A DNA stretch of 64,000 bases from contig LVLI01000198.1 of assembly GCA_001687465.1 (NCBI GenBank), positions 1-64,000 of the forward strand, read 5' to 3'. The notes below the pieces were generated by a model. The model made no database searches. It saw only the letters and a list, made by a program, of their open reading frames with translations, and had not been told where the DNA came from. How positions within the stretch are numbered: the first letter of the stretch is position 1; each line of letters begins with the position of its first letter. The position numbers and the translations under genes are program-made. Shown one piece after another: positions 11,861 through 21,859 of this stretch. This DNA comes from Halocafeteria seosinensis. Taxonomy: Eukaryota > Sar > Bigyra > Bicosoecida.

Positions 11861-12111
11861 GTTTGCTTGTGAAAATCGCATTAATAGACGACCTAGATTA
11901 CGAGGAATGGTGTCGGCTGCGGCAACAAGCTGTCACATTGGAGATGGGCGTCGCCCAACTGTCATGGAAAAGCACGCTGCTTGACTACGGACGCCACAAC
12001 ACGTGTTTCCGCTTGAGTGACGTACAGAGGAACGGCTTGCTGGACTTCCGTTTCCGCCACGTTGTGGCGCCGCAATTGAACGCGCAGCAATTCGTGCGTC
12101 CGCCGGCCTGA
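11861..12111 (+). CDS. Unknown ORF at the left end of the insert
   Basis: This open frame of about 80 codons begins inside the junction without a clear ATG and ends with TGA at 12109-12111. It contains an acidic-aromatic stretch (IDDLDYEEWCRLRQQA) and is otherwise unremarkable. The antisense frame over 11962-12177 is equally protein-like, so the coding strand is uncertain. I do not recognise it. Confidence 0.25.
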
Positions 12112-12215
12112 CATCTGTTCTTCGCTCGGAAAGCCTTCCATCCAGTCAGTCAACGCGTACGGTTCGGTGTCGTCCAACGTTTCGGCTATGGGAGGGTTCC
12201 CGTCCTGGAATCGAG

Positions 12216-12651
12216 ATGGGCACTTTACTCTTTGTTCCTTTGGTCTGCACCGAGGCGGGCAAAGAGGCCCGCTATGTGTTTCAACTACACACGGCGACCG
12301 AGACGAACACCTACCGCGTACCGATGGGCAGAAGCGAGCTGACCGATACCGTCTCCGAATGGCTCGACGCTTGTTACGGGGGCTGTGGATTGGGTCTAGG
12401 AGAAGAGGCCAGTTTCCTCGGCATGCTCAAGTCCCCCCATGCGCGCAAAGTTTCTGTCTGCGTTTCCACTCGCGACCGTGTTTTTTCTCGACCAGTCTGT
12501 CCTCCACACGCGTCCGCATGCGTGCCAAAGCACGTTCCTGCTGGACGGTGCGCATGGTGGGAGATGGGTCCTGCAAGAATCTTATGTCCGTAAAACGGAC
12601 GTTCCGCATCTTGCTTTGTTTTATCTGATTTGCGGTCTGCACGGCCATTGA
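12216..12651 (+). pseudogene. Unknown ORF with one frame shift, inside the insert
   Basis: Translation from ATG 12216 is well formed (MGTLLFVPLVCTEAGKEARY..., then EWLDACYGGCG) until about 12440. There the protein-like reading moves to the frame that ends with the stop at 12649-12651. A single-base indel between about 12430 and 12480 would join them. This could be decay, a sequencing error, or a genuine frameshift site. The protein is unknown, about 145 aa if continuous, with no transmembrane helix. The antisense frame over 12427-12648 is also open. Confidence 0.35.
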
Positions 12652-12699
12652 TTGCGGATCAACCAGCCAGCCGCGATTCTCGTTGGCGGGGGTGGCCGG

Positions 12700-13287
12700 T
12701 GTCGTTCGGGTTTTCTTTTATCGCATAACGTTTTAAATGATGTGCACCACGCATACATCACTTGGAATACATGCGCCGTTGCGGTCCATCACCGTAGCCG
12801 CTTCCTGCATGGGAACCATGGGCGACGTTTCCGCGAATGTCGTCACATACCGTGTCCACGGGACAGGAGATTGTTCCGTCTGGTAGCATTCGTCGCTCAT
12901 ACGTTCCCACTGCGATTGATGATACGCCACGTTGCCCATCGTCGGCCATCGTTCCTCTTGGTACGGAATGGGCGGACGACGATACGCCGAGAGGCGTCTT
13001 CGTCGGACGGACAAACCCGGAGCGTCGCAGTATCGTCGTCGTGCCGGAGTCCCGCTGGTCTATCGCGTGCGGACGAAGCCAGCCACTTTCCGTTTCAGGA
13101 CAATTATCGAAAACTGACGCGACATAACACGCGAAGCGTCAGCAAACATGTCCCATTTCCGCATTCGTTGCATCGATCGTACATTTCCTCGGACGTCTTC
13201 TTTTCGCGGTCGATCAATTGGCGGTTTCACGTGTACCGCAGCGCACGGTGGAAACGGCACCATGCCCAGTTCGCCGGGCACGAACAT
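12700..13287 (-). pseudogene. Broken unknown minus-strand gene in the insert
   Basis: Two minus-strand segments, 13287-13060 and 13014-12733, look like successive parts of one protein in different frames. The first contains RMRKWDMFADASRVMSRQF. The second contains PPIPYQEERWPTMGNVAYHQ and WTRYVTTFAETSPMVPM. A further open stretch (12648-12427) may continue it. No family is recognised. The plus strand here gives only Arg/His-rich shadow frames, which favours the minus strand. Confidence 0.3.
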
Positions 13288-13394
13288 GCGGAACCAGCCC
13301 CCCGACGAAAAAGCCCTCGCAAACGGAGGCGCGTTTCATTGCCGTAAGCCGAGTACTATACGTATCCTCTTGTGGAGGAAGAAAGACGGACCGC

Positions 13395-14207
13395 TTACTC
13401 GCACGGCACGATGCGCCTCTCCGTCCGGTTGTACAGTCGCCGTCTCAGGCGTTTTAGACGGCAAGAAAACAGGAAAACTCCGGAAAGGAGGACGGAGAGG
13501 GCGCTGCACATGAAACCGAGCAACTGCTGGCTTAGCGGTAAAATTCGGCCCTGCAGTGTGGCGTACAAAGTCCATCCCCACAGACAAGAGGCAACGAGAA
13601 ATATGTCCGCTGCCCATAAAAAAAGCATCGCCATCAAATGGCTGTGCGGTAGTGTTGTTCCCCACGTGCACGTAGCGTAAAGATAAAAAATTGATGAGGC
13701 AGGTGTACGGAAGCCGAAAGGTTCTTTGCTCCATAAAGTGTAGACAAGGTACACGTTTTCCCAAAACACGACCACAGAACTAGCCAGAATCCATGCAAAA
13801 AGCGATTGTTTCATTGTTTCTTCGAGATCTTGCGTGGGGGGTGCCAGACGGGTGTACAACCGCAATCCCATAGCTCCGGCGTATATGATGGTAGGCGAGA
13901 AAACAACACCTCCCGCAGCTATTCCCCACAAAAGTCCCGCTGAAACGCACAACACTGCGTAGACCGCCAAGAGAAGCCACTGAAAAGGCTTGGCGATGAT
14001 GTTCGCACACGTCTTTAGAAACGACGACGAGCCCCGCGATGATTGCAGCCCCACGAGAGAAAGGGGCTCTTTTTGGGCCAAGTCGGTCAGATGGGCAAAA
14101 AATCGCCGGTAGGTCTCTCCATGGAACGGATTCGGAGGAGGCTCTCGGGCCACGTAAAGACCGTTGTCTGAGGTTACAGGGACGATTCCCACTGTCCCTC
14201 CGTCCAT
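13395..14207 (-). CDS. Multi-pass membrane protein of unknown function
   Basis: From ATG 14207 (MDGGTVGIVPVTSDNG) the frame encodes 270 aa. The first 90 residues are soluble. The rest holds about six hydrophobic segments, for example WLLLAVYAVLCVSAGLLWGI, FAWILASSVVVFWENVYLVY and HLMAMLFLWAADIFLVASC, and the tail is basic. The frame is open further upstream, but that part lies antisense to the gene starting at 14370, so I chose the internal ATG. The 162 nt between the two starts would be a divergent promoter. It is the most intact gene of the insert. No family is recognised. Confidence 0.55.
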   Translation of the reverse strand: MDGGTVGIVPVTSDNGLYVAREPPPNPFHGETYRRFFAHLTDLAQKEPLSLVGLQSSRGSSSFLKTCANIIAKPFQWLLLAVYAVLCVSAGLLWGIAAGGVVFSPTIIYAGAMGLRLYTRLAPPTQDLEETMKQSLFAWILASSVVVFWENVYLVYTLWSKEPFGFRTPASSIFYLYATCTWGTTLPHSHLMAMLFLWAADIFLVASCLWGWTLYATLQGRILPLSQQLLGFMCSALSVLLSGVFLFSCRLKRLRRRLYNRTERRIVPCE

Positions 14208-14369
14208 AATGAGGAAGTCACCGAGTGGATTCGCAAACAAACGTGCTGTTTTTCTTCTGTGGAACAAAAGTGAGCGTGTCGTCAAAAGGCAGGAAGAAAG
14301 ACGAGATAAAGCAGTGGAAGACCACGCTCTCGCGAACTGGTACAGCCTGGAAATCCCTTTCTCCCCGAA

Positions 14370-16280
14370 ATGAGCGACCGTTTCATCCCCCAGGCGGCGT
14401 CCACGGCGATTGAGCTCATGGAATCGCTTCGCTCGCGCTACAAGCCGCCCAAGACAGGCAAGGCCAAGAAAACGGTGCGGGAGCGTCTGCGGGCCCAGCA
14501 GCCGAACAACGACCACGACAAGATGGAGACGGCGTTGGCCGAACTGCGGCAGTTGCGCGACAGCACTCATTACCGGTACTTTTCCAATCTGGAGTGGCAG
14601 CGCCGCATGACCATTGGCACTAAACGCGGCAAACACGATCGGCGGATGCGTCGATCGTTTGGTATCACGGACGAAGAGTTTGAGACGTACGTCAAAGAAT
14701 TTCAGACCCTCTTGCGCAAGCATTCGGTCACACCCCCTGACGCTGTCTCGCTACCGTCGTCCGCCCAGGGCGCTGACGAGACAGCGTTGCAGCACCCGTC
14801 GGACATCTCGCTGCAGTCGTTCCGGGACGTCCTGTGCGAAGACGGATTGTCCGGGGGAGCAGCGGGAAGCGAAAGATCAAATTGCTCGCGTCCGTCAACG
14901 GCGGCAACGAAATCTCCATTTCGTATCCCGCGATGCAACTTCCTTCAAAACTCCCCCTGTCGGTCGGCTATAACATCGTGGCCATGTCCCTGTACAACCA
15001 TATCAGCTGCCAGCTGAACGGTACCAGTTACGCCTACGATTTCCCATCCGCGCAGGTTTCGACGTCGGGCCCATCGAGCATTTCGTACAAAATGGCGCCC
15101 CACATGAATGCCCCCGATGATGATGATGATGATAACGTGTCCCCGGACACGCTGACATTGAAAGGAATGGCGCCCCATGCGTCGTTGTCGGACAGCGCGT
15201 CGATCATCCTCCCGGGCCACAGCTCCGGAACGCAGTTCGAAGCAACGCTGGAGAAAAGTTTCAAAACATTTCCCATCGTCACAGTGGACGGGTTGATGTT
15301 GGACGACCCACGCGTGTACCCACCCTCCGGCTTGTCAAACAAGGGGCAATACTGCTTCTTCTCGGCACAGTCGAGCGATGGAACCTCGGTCTTTTCGATC
15401 TATTACGACGCCGCCAAGAAGAGCTTCATCCTGCAAGCCAACGGAACGGCAAAGCAGCTCAAAGAGCACATCTTTACAGAACTGATGGTGGGGGCGCCCT
15501 CGGCGTTCAACGTGGAGTGGGAATCCCAGCAAGGCGGGTCTCTCTTCCACGTCAAGACGCACCGCGGAGGACCATCGCAGCGATTGACGTTCCCGAACGT
15601 GGCCGCGCCGTCCGCGCCCATCCAGCGCCTCGTTCTGGGGAATGGAGCGAACGCGAAGCACGCTGGACTCGGAATGCGCGTGTTCGGGCGATTCGGCGTG
15701 GCGTTTCCCGGCCAAGCGTTTTACATGTTTTTGCCGAAAACCATCCGGAACAACCGCCACCACAAATCGTTCACGACCAACAACATGTACAAGTGGAACA
15801 AAGGAGAGCTTCACATGTCATCACCCGCCGCGACGCTCCAGTACACCATTGTGCGCTCTGTGTCGTCCAAGGGGGGAGAAGGAGGCGGGGGTGCGTCGCA
15901 GCAGTTCCCGCGCGGAATGCACGGGATTACCCGACCGTCTGCGCGGGCGATGCTGACGGACCCGTCCGGGTCGTCGTCGTCGAGCCACCCCCAAAAACCG
16001 CCGTCGTCGCCCCGGGTGCCGTCGATCGCGATCCCCCAAAAGTGTATGGTTTTTTCTCGGAGAAATTGATCGGCCACAAGCCATGGGTCTCGTTTCCGTT
16101 GCAGATCCGTGCCAACAAAGCGGCGACGTCGGACGTATCGATGCGCTGCCTGGACCGGTGCGACGTTTGTGAAGATTGTCGGACTCGTTCGTTTTGTGTT
16201 TAGCGTGCACGATTCGCGTTGGATTGTACCAAAGCACTCCAAAGAAAAAGTCTCGGCGCGCAAGGGAAGGCTGAGTGTGA
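14370..16280 (+). pseudogene. Large unknown ORF split over several frames in the insert
   Basis: ATG 14370 opens a clean N-terminal region (MSDRFIPQAASTAIELMESL, then a Lys/Arg-rich stretch and a helical segment) that runs to about 14830. The protein-like reading then shifts to the frame open to 16069, with a beta-rich region (NHISCQLNGTSYAYDF, a GAT-repeat Asp run at 15116-15134, GQYCFFSAQ, FSIYYDAAKKSFILQ). It shifts again near 16030 (VYGFFSEKLIGHKPWVSF) and near 16155 (ATFVKIVGLVRFVF). At least three single-base changes would be needed for one chain of about 600 aa. The beta-rich centre could be a structural or carbohydrate-binding fold, but I recognise nothing. Either one decayed gene or two neighbours. 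Confidence 0.45.
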
Positions 16281-16285
16281 TACAA

Positions 16286-18375
16286 ATATTGAAGGCGGCG
16301 GTGCGTTCCAATGGATACGGCTAGATTACGTTTATAGGTTGCTGGCCGAATGCGGTGTGGGCCCGGTGGATGAGAAACACATGCCCGTGCTGCATTACAC
16401 TCTGAAAAATGTACGTGCTCAGAGCCAGGACATCCTCGAAAAGTTATCGAATGCTGCAAAGAACAGAATCAGAGGAATTGCTACCAAAGGGACTTCAAAG
16501 AAACTAGCAGCAGCCGATTTCGACAGCATCTTGGAAGATTTGATTCCGAAAGCACCGGATGCATTTAACTTTGGATTGGATTTACAAGCCCTCGTATCAA
16601 ATGTTCAAGATTCCTTATTGCGTCGAAGTTGGTATTACCCGTCGGCTACGGAGAGAATCTGGCAAAACACCCGTTTCAAAACGGACTCTGCTCCGGATTT
16701 GACCAAGCGATGTTCGGGTTTCGGAAAAGGCGAATATGTTTACATCCCGTTCCTTTTCGAGGGAGATAGCTCCGGTATTCTTCCCCGCGCATTCTTGAAT
16801 AAAATGGCGTTTCCTTGGTTTAAGTCTTTCTGTGGGGAGATGAGGTCGATTGCCTCAGTAATTAGGAAGGATCTGACCGGAGGTAAACTTCCTGCCGAGG
16901 AAGTGCCCGCTGGGATATCGCGCAAGGAGTCAACAGCTTCTCAGGACACAAGGGCGACTGAAGAGCGAGCACCTAACTGCAAGGGAGCAGTGTACACCGG
17001 AATTCCGATTGAAGAGCTGATAAATGCTGATCCGCAAAACTTTGGAGTCGCCTTTTGTACCATAGACGGACAGCAACACAGCTTTGGTGAATCTCGAATG
17101 GATTTCCCCCTTATGTCTGCTGTACAACCACTTCTTTACAGTCTGGCTCTGAAGGAAGTCGGAGTCAAGGAGACTCAGGCATGGACCGGGACAGAGCCCA
17201 CTAGTACAGATCCGTCATCGTTCTCATTGCGTGAGAACGTCCCTGAGCCACAGTGCTCCGATAAAGGAGTAGAACAACCTTCGCGGATTCCATTCAACCC
17301 GTTTATGGACACAGGGGCCTTGCAAACGTGTGCTCTGATTGGGGGAGCCCAACGGAGCAAGCAGTTTCCTGATGCTGGAAGTCGATTCCTGCATTTGATA
17401 AAGCACATTGGTGCTCTTTGTGGAAACCGACGCGTAGGCTACAACAATAGCGTGTTTTTAGCCCAAAAAGAGAAACGGCTCCAGACGCTGGCGGTCTCAC
17501 ATTTTATGAAAGGCATGGGTGCTTATCCGCGTGACACAGATCCGACGGACAACGCCCATCTACTATTTCAAGCACAAAGCGTCGAACTGAACTGCGAAAA
17601 ACTTTCGATAATCGCCGCTTCCCTGGCGAACTTGGGAGTGTGTCCCACAACAGGCCAACAAGTTCTTGGCAATGAAGAACTGATAAGCCTCTTTTCATTG
17701 ATGTATAACTGTGGCCTTAACCAGTACACTGGCACTTGGACTTTCAACGTCGGTTTACCAGCTACCACTGGTGTTTCTGGTGCATGCATGGTGATAATCC
17801 CCAACATAATGGGCATTGCGATCTACTCTCCGGTACTCAACGAATGGGAAATACCTCCTGCGGCCTTGAAGTTTTGCGAGAGTTTAACGAGCAGGTATAG
17901 GATTAACATTTTTGATCAGTTAGTTTACCGTAATGAGGAGTTAGACATTCGCTCAGTCGAGGAGGAGCATAACGAAGACTTTTCATCTCTGTCAGAGACC
18001 CAGAAGTCTACTCTATTGTTTTTTGAATTGTGTACTTCGGCGAATTCTGGTTCGATAGAAAAAGTGAGACAAGCAATGGAAGCGGGCGTGGACATTAATA
18101 GATGGGACTATGACCGTCGGACAGCGTTACACATTGCAGCTTGCAGTAGCCATGTGGAGATTTCTCAATTGCTAATCAGAGAAGGTGCAAATATCTTGAC
18201 TCGAGATCGGTGGGGAAGCACTCCATTCGATGAAGCTATGCAACATGGTTCAACAGAGTTGATCGAACTTTTTGAGCAGGAGATGGTGCGCCAGAATATC
18301 TCCTCCAAAGGCAGCTTGGCTAGGGGTTTAGCAGGCTCAGGTTCCGCTGACAGGACTGGGGTGTATGGCCGATGA
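16286..18375 (+). CDS. Glutaminase-like module 2 with ankyrin repeats (catalytic Lys replaced by Gln)
   Basis: One uninterrupted frame runs from the junction to TGA 18373-18375. It has no ATG of its own before 16381 (MPVLHYTLK), which fits 5' truncation by the insert or fusion to module 1. The EF-hand-like region (WIRLDYVYRLLAECGVGP) starts directly after the junction. The glutaminase domain follows at about 17000-17930: VAFCTIDGQ, FNPFMDTGAL, GLPATTGVSG. The Ser-x-x-Lys site reads S-A-V-Q, with Ser codon 17116-17118 and Gln codon 17125-17127. The NAGA Asn is Asp and the KSGV Lys is Thr. About 90 residues of ankyrin repeats follow (DYDRRTALHIAACSSHVEIS, DRWGSTPFDEAMQHG), as in animal GLS. This is very likely a catalytically dead domain. 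It may have a structural or regulatory role, by inference. Confidence 0.82.
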
Positions 18376-19090
18376 TTCGGTGTCAGTGTGGTCGCAAGTT
18401 CCTTTAGGGCGAGGACACCATTTACCGATAACTCTCCGCCAGTAGTTGCTCACGGTAACAGACAGCGAACGCGCGGTGCGTCTCCGCAACATCCGGCACA
18501 TTGAAACTGGGTCGTGTTGGGGAGACCTAGGCGTAGGCGCAGTGCTACCATGTATGTACGCGGCGTCGGTTAGTGTAAATCGTTTCCTTGGTGCTGTTGG
18601 TGGTGTGTACGAACTCTCCCCTTGCACAACAAAAACGGAAGCGTCTCGTCCTGTGCTATGGAAAAACACACGAAGGCGAGAGATGTCAACTGAGATGGTA
18701 GACTTGATATTCCCTTTCTGTGCGTGCCTTAACTGAACGCTATGCTGACAACTTATCTATGTAATTGACCAGTATTGAATCACACGACGTATACTACCAC
18801 TACTACCCTCACGCCACGCGGAGCGCAATCTTCCTGACTGCTGACTGACACCGACACGAAATCTGTGGGTTCACAGACAGAGACAGACAGACAGACAGAC
18901 ACACACACACACACACACACACATGGAAAGCCTAACCTACTGACATTAGTAGTAGATTTGATAATGCTACCCTGATTGTGTAGATCATCTATCTATCCGT
19001 TGTTGTTGTATGCGCCTACTCACTTTCCCAACGTCCGAAAGATCTTCCGCCATCTACAGTATATTCGCGTTGGAACTTTTACTCTCTACA
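18376..19090. other. Intergenic region with a microsatellite
   Basis: No gene is evident. The open frame at 18446-18736 has no recognisable features and an atypical composition. The stretch carries the glutaminase 3' end, a (CAGA)n-(CA)n microsatellite, and the upstream region of the carnitine acyltransferase gene. Confidence 0.5.
18874..18923. repeat. (CAGA)n-(CA)n microsatellite
   Basis: About six imperfect CAGA units pass into a run of about 11 CA units. It is 168 nt upstream of the carnitine acyltransferase start codon. Confidence 0.95.
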
Positions 19091-21847
19091 ATGTCATACC
19101 GACGACGGTCAGGCGAAGTCTCCGAGCCCTCTTCATGGCTGTCCAAAGCTGCTGTGCTCTCTGGGAGCTCGGTGGTGGCTGCTATCGTGTATTATTACGG
19201 TCGGAAAGCGGCTCTGAAGTGGGCTCTGGAGGCTGTCGATACTCAAGACAAGCCTAATCCTCTTGCCGTATTGGTGCTCAAGTACCTCTCGCCGCGGGAC
19301 CCTAAGCTGTACGATATGCAGGAGTATCTCCCTCGTCTGCCATTGCCGTCGGTGGAAGAATCAATGAGGAAATACCTGGAGAGTATCCGGCCGCTTGCTT
19401 CGGAAGACCAATTCCGCCACACCAAACAGCTCGTAAATGAATTTGTGGGCTCCAAGGAAGCCCAGGAGCTTCAGGCAATCCTCCAAGAGAAGCACCGAAC
19501 CGAACCCAACTGGGTAGCGGAGTGGTGGATGCGCTTTGCGTACTTGCAGGGCAGAGATCCGCTCCCGATTAATGTCAGCTTTGCTGGATTCGATACCGTA
19601 TTCCAGCCGCCACCCACCAAGAACCAGGTAAGCTACGTGTCGATGCAGTTTAGCTTCCTCCTTCACTCAATTACCAACCGACGACTACGCGTGGTGCCAC
19701 GTTTGCAGGCCCTTCGAGCAACTGGGCTGATTGTCGGGACCATGGACTTTTATCGACGAGTTGTCATTGACAAAGATATACCGTGTTTGCGCATGAGTAC
19801 GTGGAAGGATATTCCTCAGCCACAAAGGCCGCCGGTGATTATTCATCTTCATATACTGCTTGTAATTGTCGTTGAATTTGCAGATGGATTCGTACCAGTT
19901 GATATGGATGGATATAGATCGCTCTTTGGAACAAGTCGCTTGCCTGGTACAACCTGTGACTCCATCCAAACGTTTTTGCCCAAGAAGGGAGAAGCGGCGC
20001 ACATTGTTGTAATCTACGGTTCAGCCATGTACCAAGTGCAAGTCCAAGACGAAGGTGGGGTCAAATTTATCATATTGACGTTTCTCCTTCGCTGTGCGTT
20101 CTTCATCGCCTGTAAATGCAATCCAGACGGTCACTTTACGCCGTTCGACGAGATGTACAGCACCATTTCGGAAATCATGAATCAAGTAGAAAACACTGGG
20201 CTATGGGTCGACCCTTCGGTTCCAACTCTAACCACGGGTATGTTTTGTCCTCTTTCCACGAGCGACCACTATCGGGTACGGACGTTTTTTCGCAGAAAAC
20301 CGCACTACATGGGCAAATGCCCGGGAAATCCTTGCCATGCGGCCTCAAAATTCACAAAATTTGGATGTCATCAATAAGGCGTTGTTCGTGGTATCTCTTC
20401 ATGAGGAAGAAGCACCAGAAGATCTTGACTGGATAGGAAGGTAAGAATGCAGTCAAGCTTTCCAGTGGAATGCTTAATTTGTACAAGCAACCATCTGCGC
20501 TCATGCAACAGTAAAATGTGGAGAGGCGACGGCAAGAGGATTTGGTATGATAAAAGTATAAATCTATTATGCTTTGCAAACGGTCGCTCCACCCAAGTAA
20601 TTGAACACTCCTTCGCGGATGCTCCCATCGCGAGTCATCTGATTGAGGGGCTCTATCTTCACGAACAGAAGAAACTTCTCGAGGTGTATAAAAAGTGGGA
20701 ACATAGTAACGGGCGCCCGGCACCGCCAAGCACTCCGTATTACCGTTTACGATGGCATTGGAGTCAGACACTGGACAGCTTCGTGAATACTGCTCTCAAG
20801 AGTTACTACCAGTTAACCTCCCGAGTAGCTTCAAGGTGTGTTCAGTGATAAATGAAAGGTGGGATTCCAACGGGCTGTCATGTTTTAGCGGTTAATTCAG
20901 GTCTTACATAAATGATGCCTACGGAAAAGAAGATATCAAGTCTTACGGCCATGTACGTCAGTTGGTGGGGAAATACGTTTTCCACAACCCTACAAAGGGC
21001 GGTATGTTGTTTACGACGAAATGCAGCCTCCCGATGCGTTCATCCAAGCAGTCCTCCAATTGACATCTCTCCGCTTCCATGGACAAGCTGTACTTACCTA
21101 TGAGTCAGGTAAGAGGGCAGCATTGCTGTCCCGATGTGAGTAGATACACCTACATTTTGTGGTGCGCAGCGTCCACACGTGCCTTTTACTTAGGCAGAAC
21201 GGAAACCATACGGTCGGCAACCAATGAAGCCACTGAATTTGCAAGATCAATGCTTGACAGCTCACTTTCGCAAGTACGTATGCTGCCGGAAACGGACAAG
21301 ATACCCAGTACGTAACATGGAACTCCCTACAGCAAAAACGCCGTGAGCTTCTTGCTAAAGCTACGAAGAAGCATCGCCAAATCACTATGGAGGCCATGAA
21401 GGGGCGAGGTGTAGACAGACACTTGATGGGCCTCAAGCTGGCCGCGGTTACATCCGGACGGGATATTCCAAAAGTGTTCGAGGATCCAGCCTACACGCAG
21501 CCCTACCGTTTGAGCACCAGCCAGACTCCCTTGATTCAAGAAAACCTGGAGTGGCTAAACACCCCAGAACTGGTTAGTACTGTTTATAGCTGCATTTCAC
21601 ATTTGCCACTGAAAACCTTTGCATTTTGGCCGTGCAGTGCGGGGCGGGTGGTGTTTTTGGCCCAACGGCGGACCCCGGAATAGGCTGCAGCTACCACGTA
21701 ATGAAGGACCGGCTATACTTCCATATGAGCGCACGAAGCTCGGCGCCTGAGAAAGACGCACAACAGTTCAGAGAGTCTTTAATGGAATCACTTCGCGACG
21801 TAGCTTCCCTCTTCAAAGAAAGTGTAGCAACAGGAACGAAGTTGTAA
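19091..21847 (+). CDS. Carnitine O-acyltransferase (CRAT/CPT family), membrane-anchored
   Basis: Eleven exons give 698 aa: 19091-19627, 19709-19796, 19884-20054, 20127-20237, 20296-20440, 20512-20835, 20901-20956, 20998-21108, 21170-21273, 21333-21572 and 21638-21847. All phases agree. Exon 7/8 uses a 41-nt intron with an AAG acceptor and is the least certain join. The enzyme moves acyl groups between CoA and carnitine. Family marks are the start LPRLPLPSVEESMRKYLE, the catalytic His in EHSFADAPIASHL, PPDAFIQAVLQL, the CoA/carnitine region YLGRTETIRSAT, RLSTSQTP, and the C-terminal FGPTADPGIGCSYHV. Residues about 18-40 (SSVVAAIVYYYG) form one hydrophobic helix, so a membrane-bound form (mitochondrial or ER) is likely. 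Acyl-chain preference cannot be read from the sequence. Confidence 0.92.
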
Positions 21848-21859
21848 GGAGGAATTGTC

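Larger units (their letters stand above)
11858..16285. mobile_element. GC-rich insert of about 4.4 kb, possibly viral or mobile, unclassified
   Basis: Base composition and codon choice change abruptly here, with many CG-ending codons. The block separates two glutaminase modules. The last bases of module 1 and the first of module 2 share ATATTGA (11851-11857 and 16286-16292), as expected for a 7-nt target-site duplication. Removing the block plus one copy rejoins the flanks in frame. I see no terminal inverted repeats, no recognisable transposase, integrase, polymerase or capsid motif, and no introns. ORFs lie on both strands, and the long plus-strand ones are frameshifted. Origin from a DNA virus or a viral-type element is plausible but unproven. 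A different insertion mechanism using microhomology would look the same. Confidence 0.55.

Noticed and set aside
12652-13513. Long plus-strand open frames in the insert
   Set aside because: They are Arg/His-rich shadow frames typical of GC-rich antisense sequence. The minus strand gives more protein-like readings.
11858-16285. Polinton or virophage identity of the insert
   Set aside because: No polymerase, integrase, packaging ATPase, protease or jelly-roll capsid motif is visible, and 4.4 kb is too short for a complete element.
15335-16459. Minus-strand frames antisense to the large insert ORF
   Set aside because: Their composition (Arg, His, Pro rich) is that of antisense shadows, and the plus strand explains the region better.
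18446-18736. 96-codon plus-strand ORF after the glutaminase
   Set aside because: No recognisable features, and it continues into repetitive 3' sequence.
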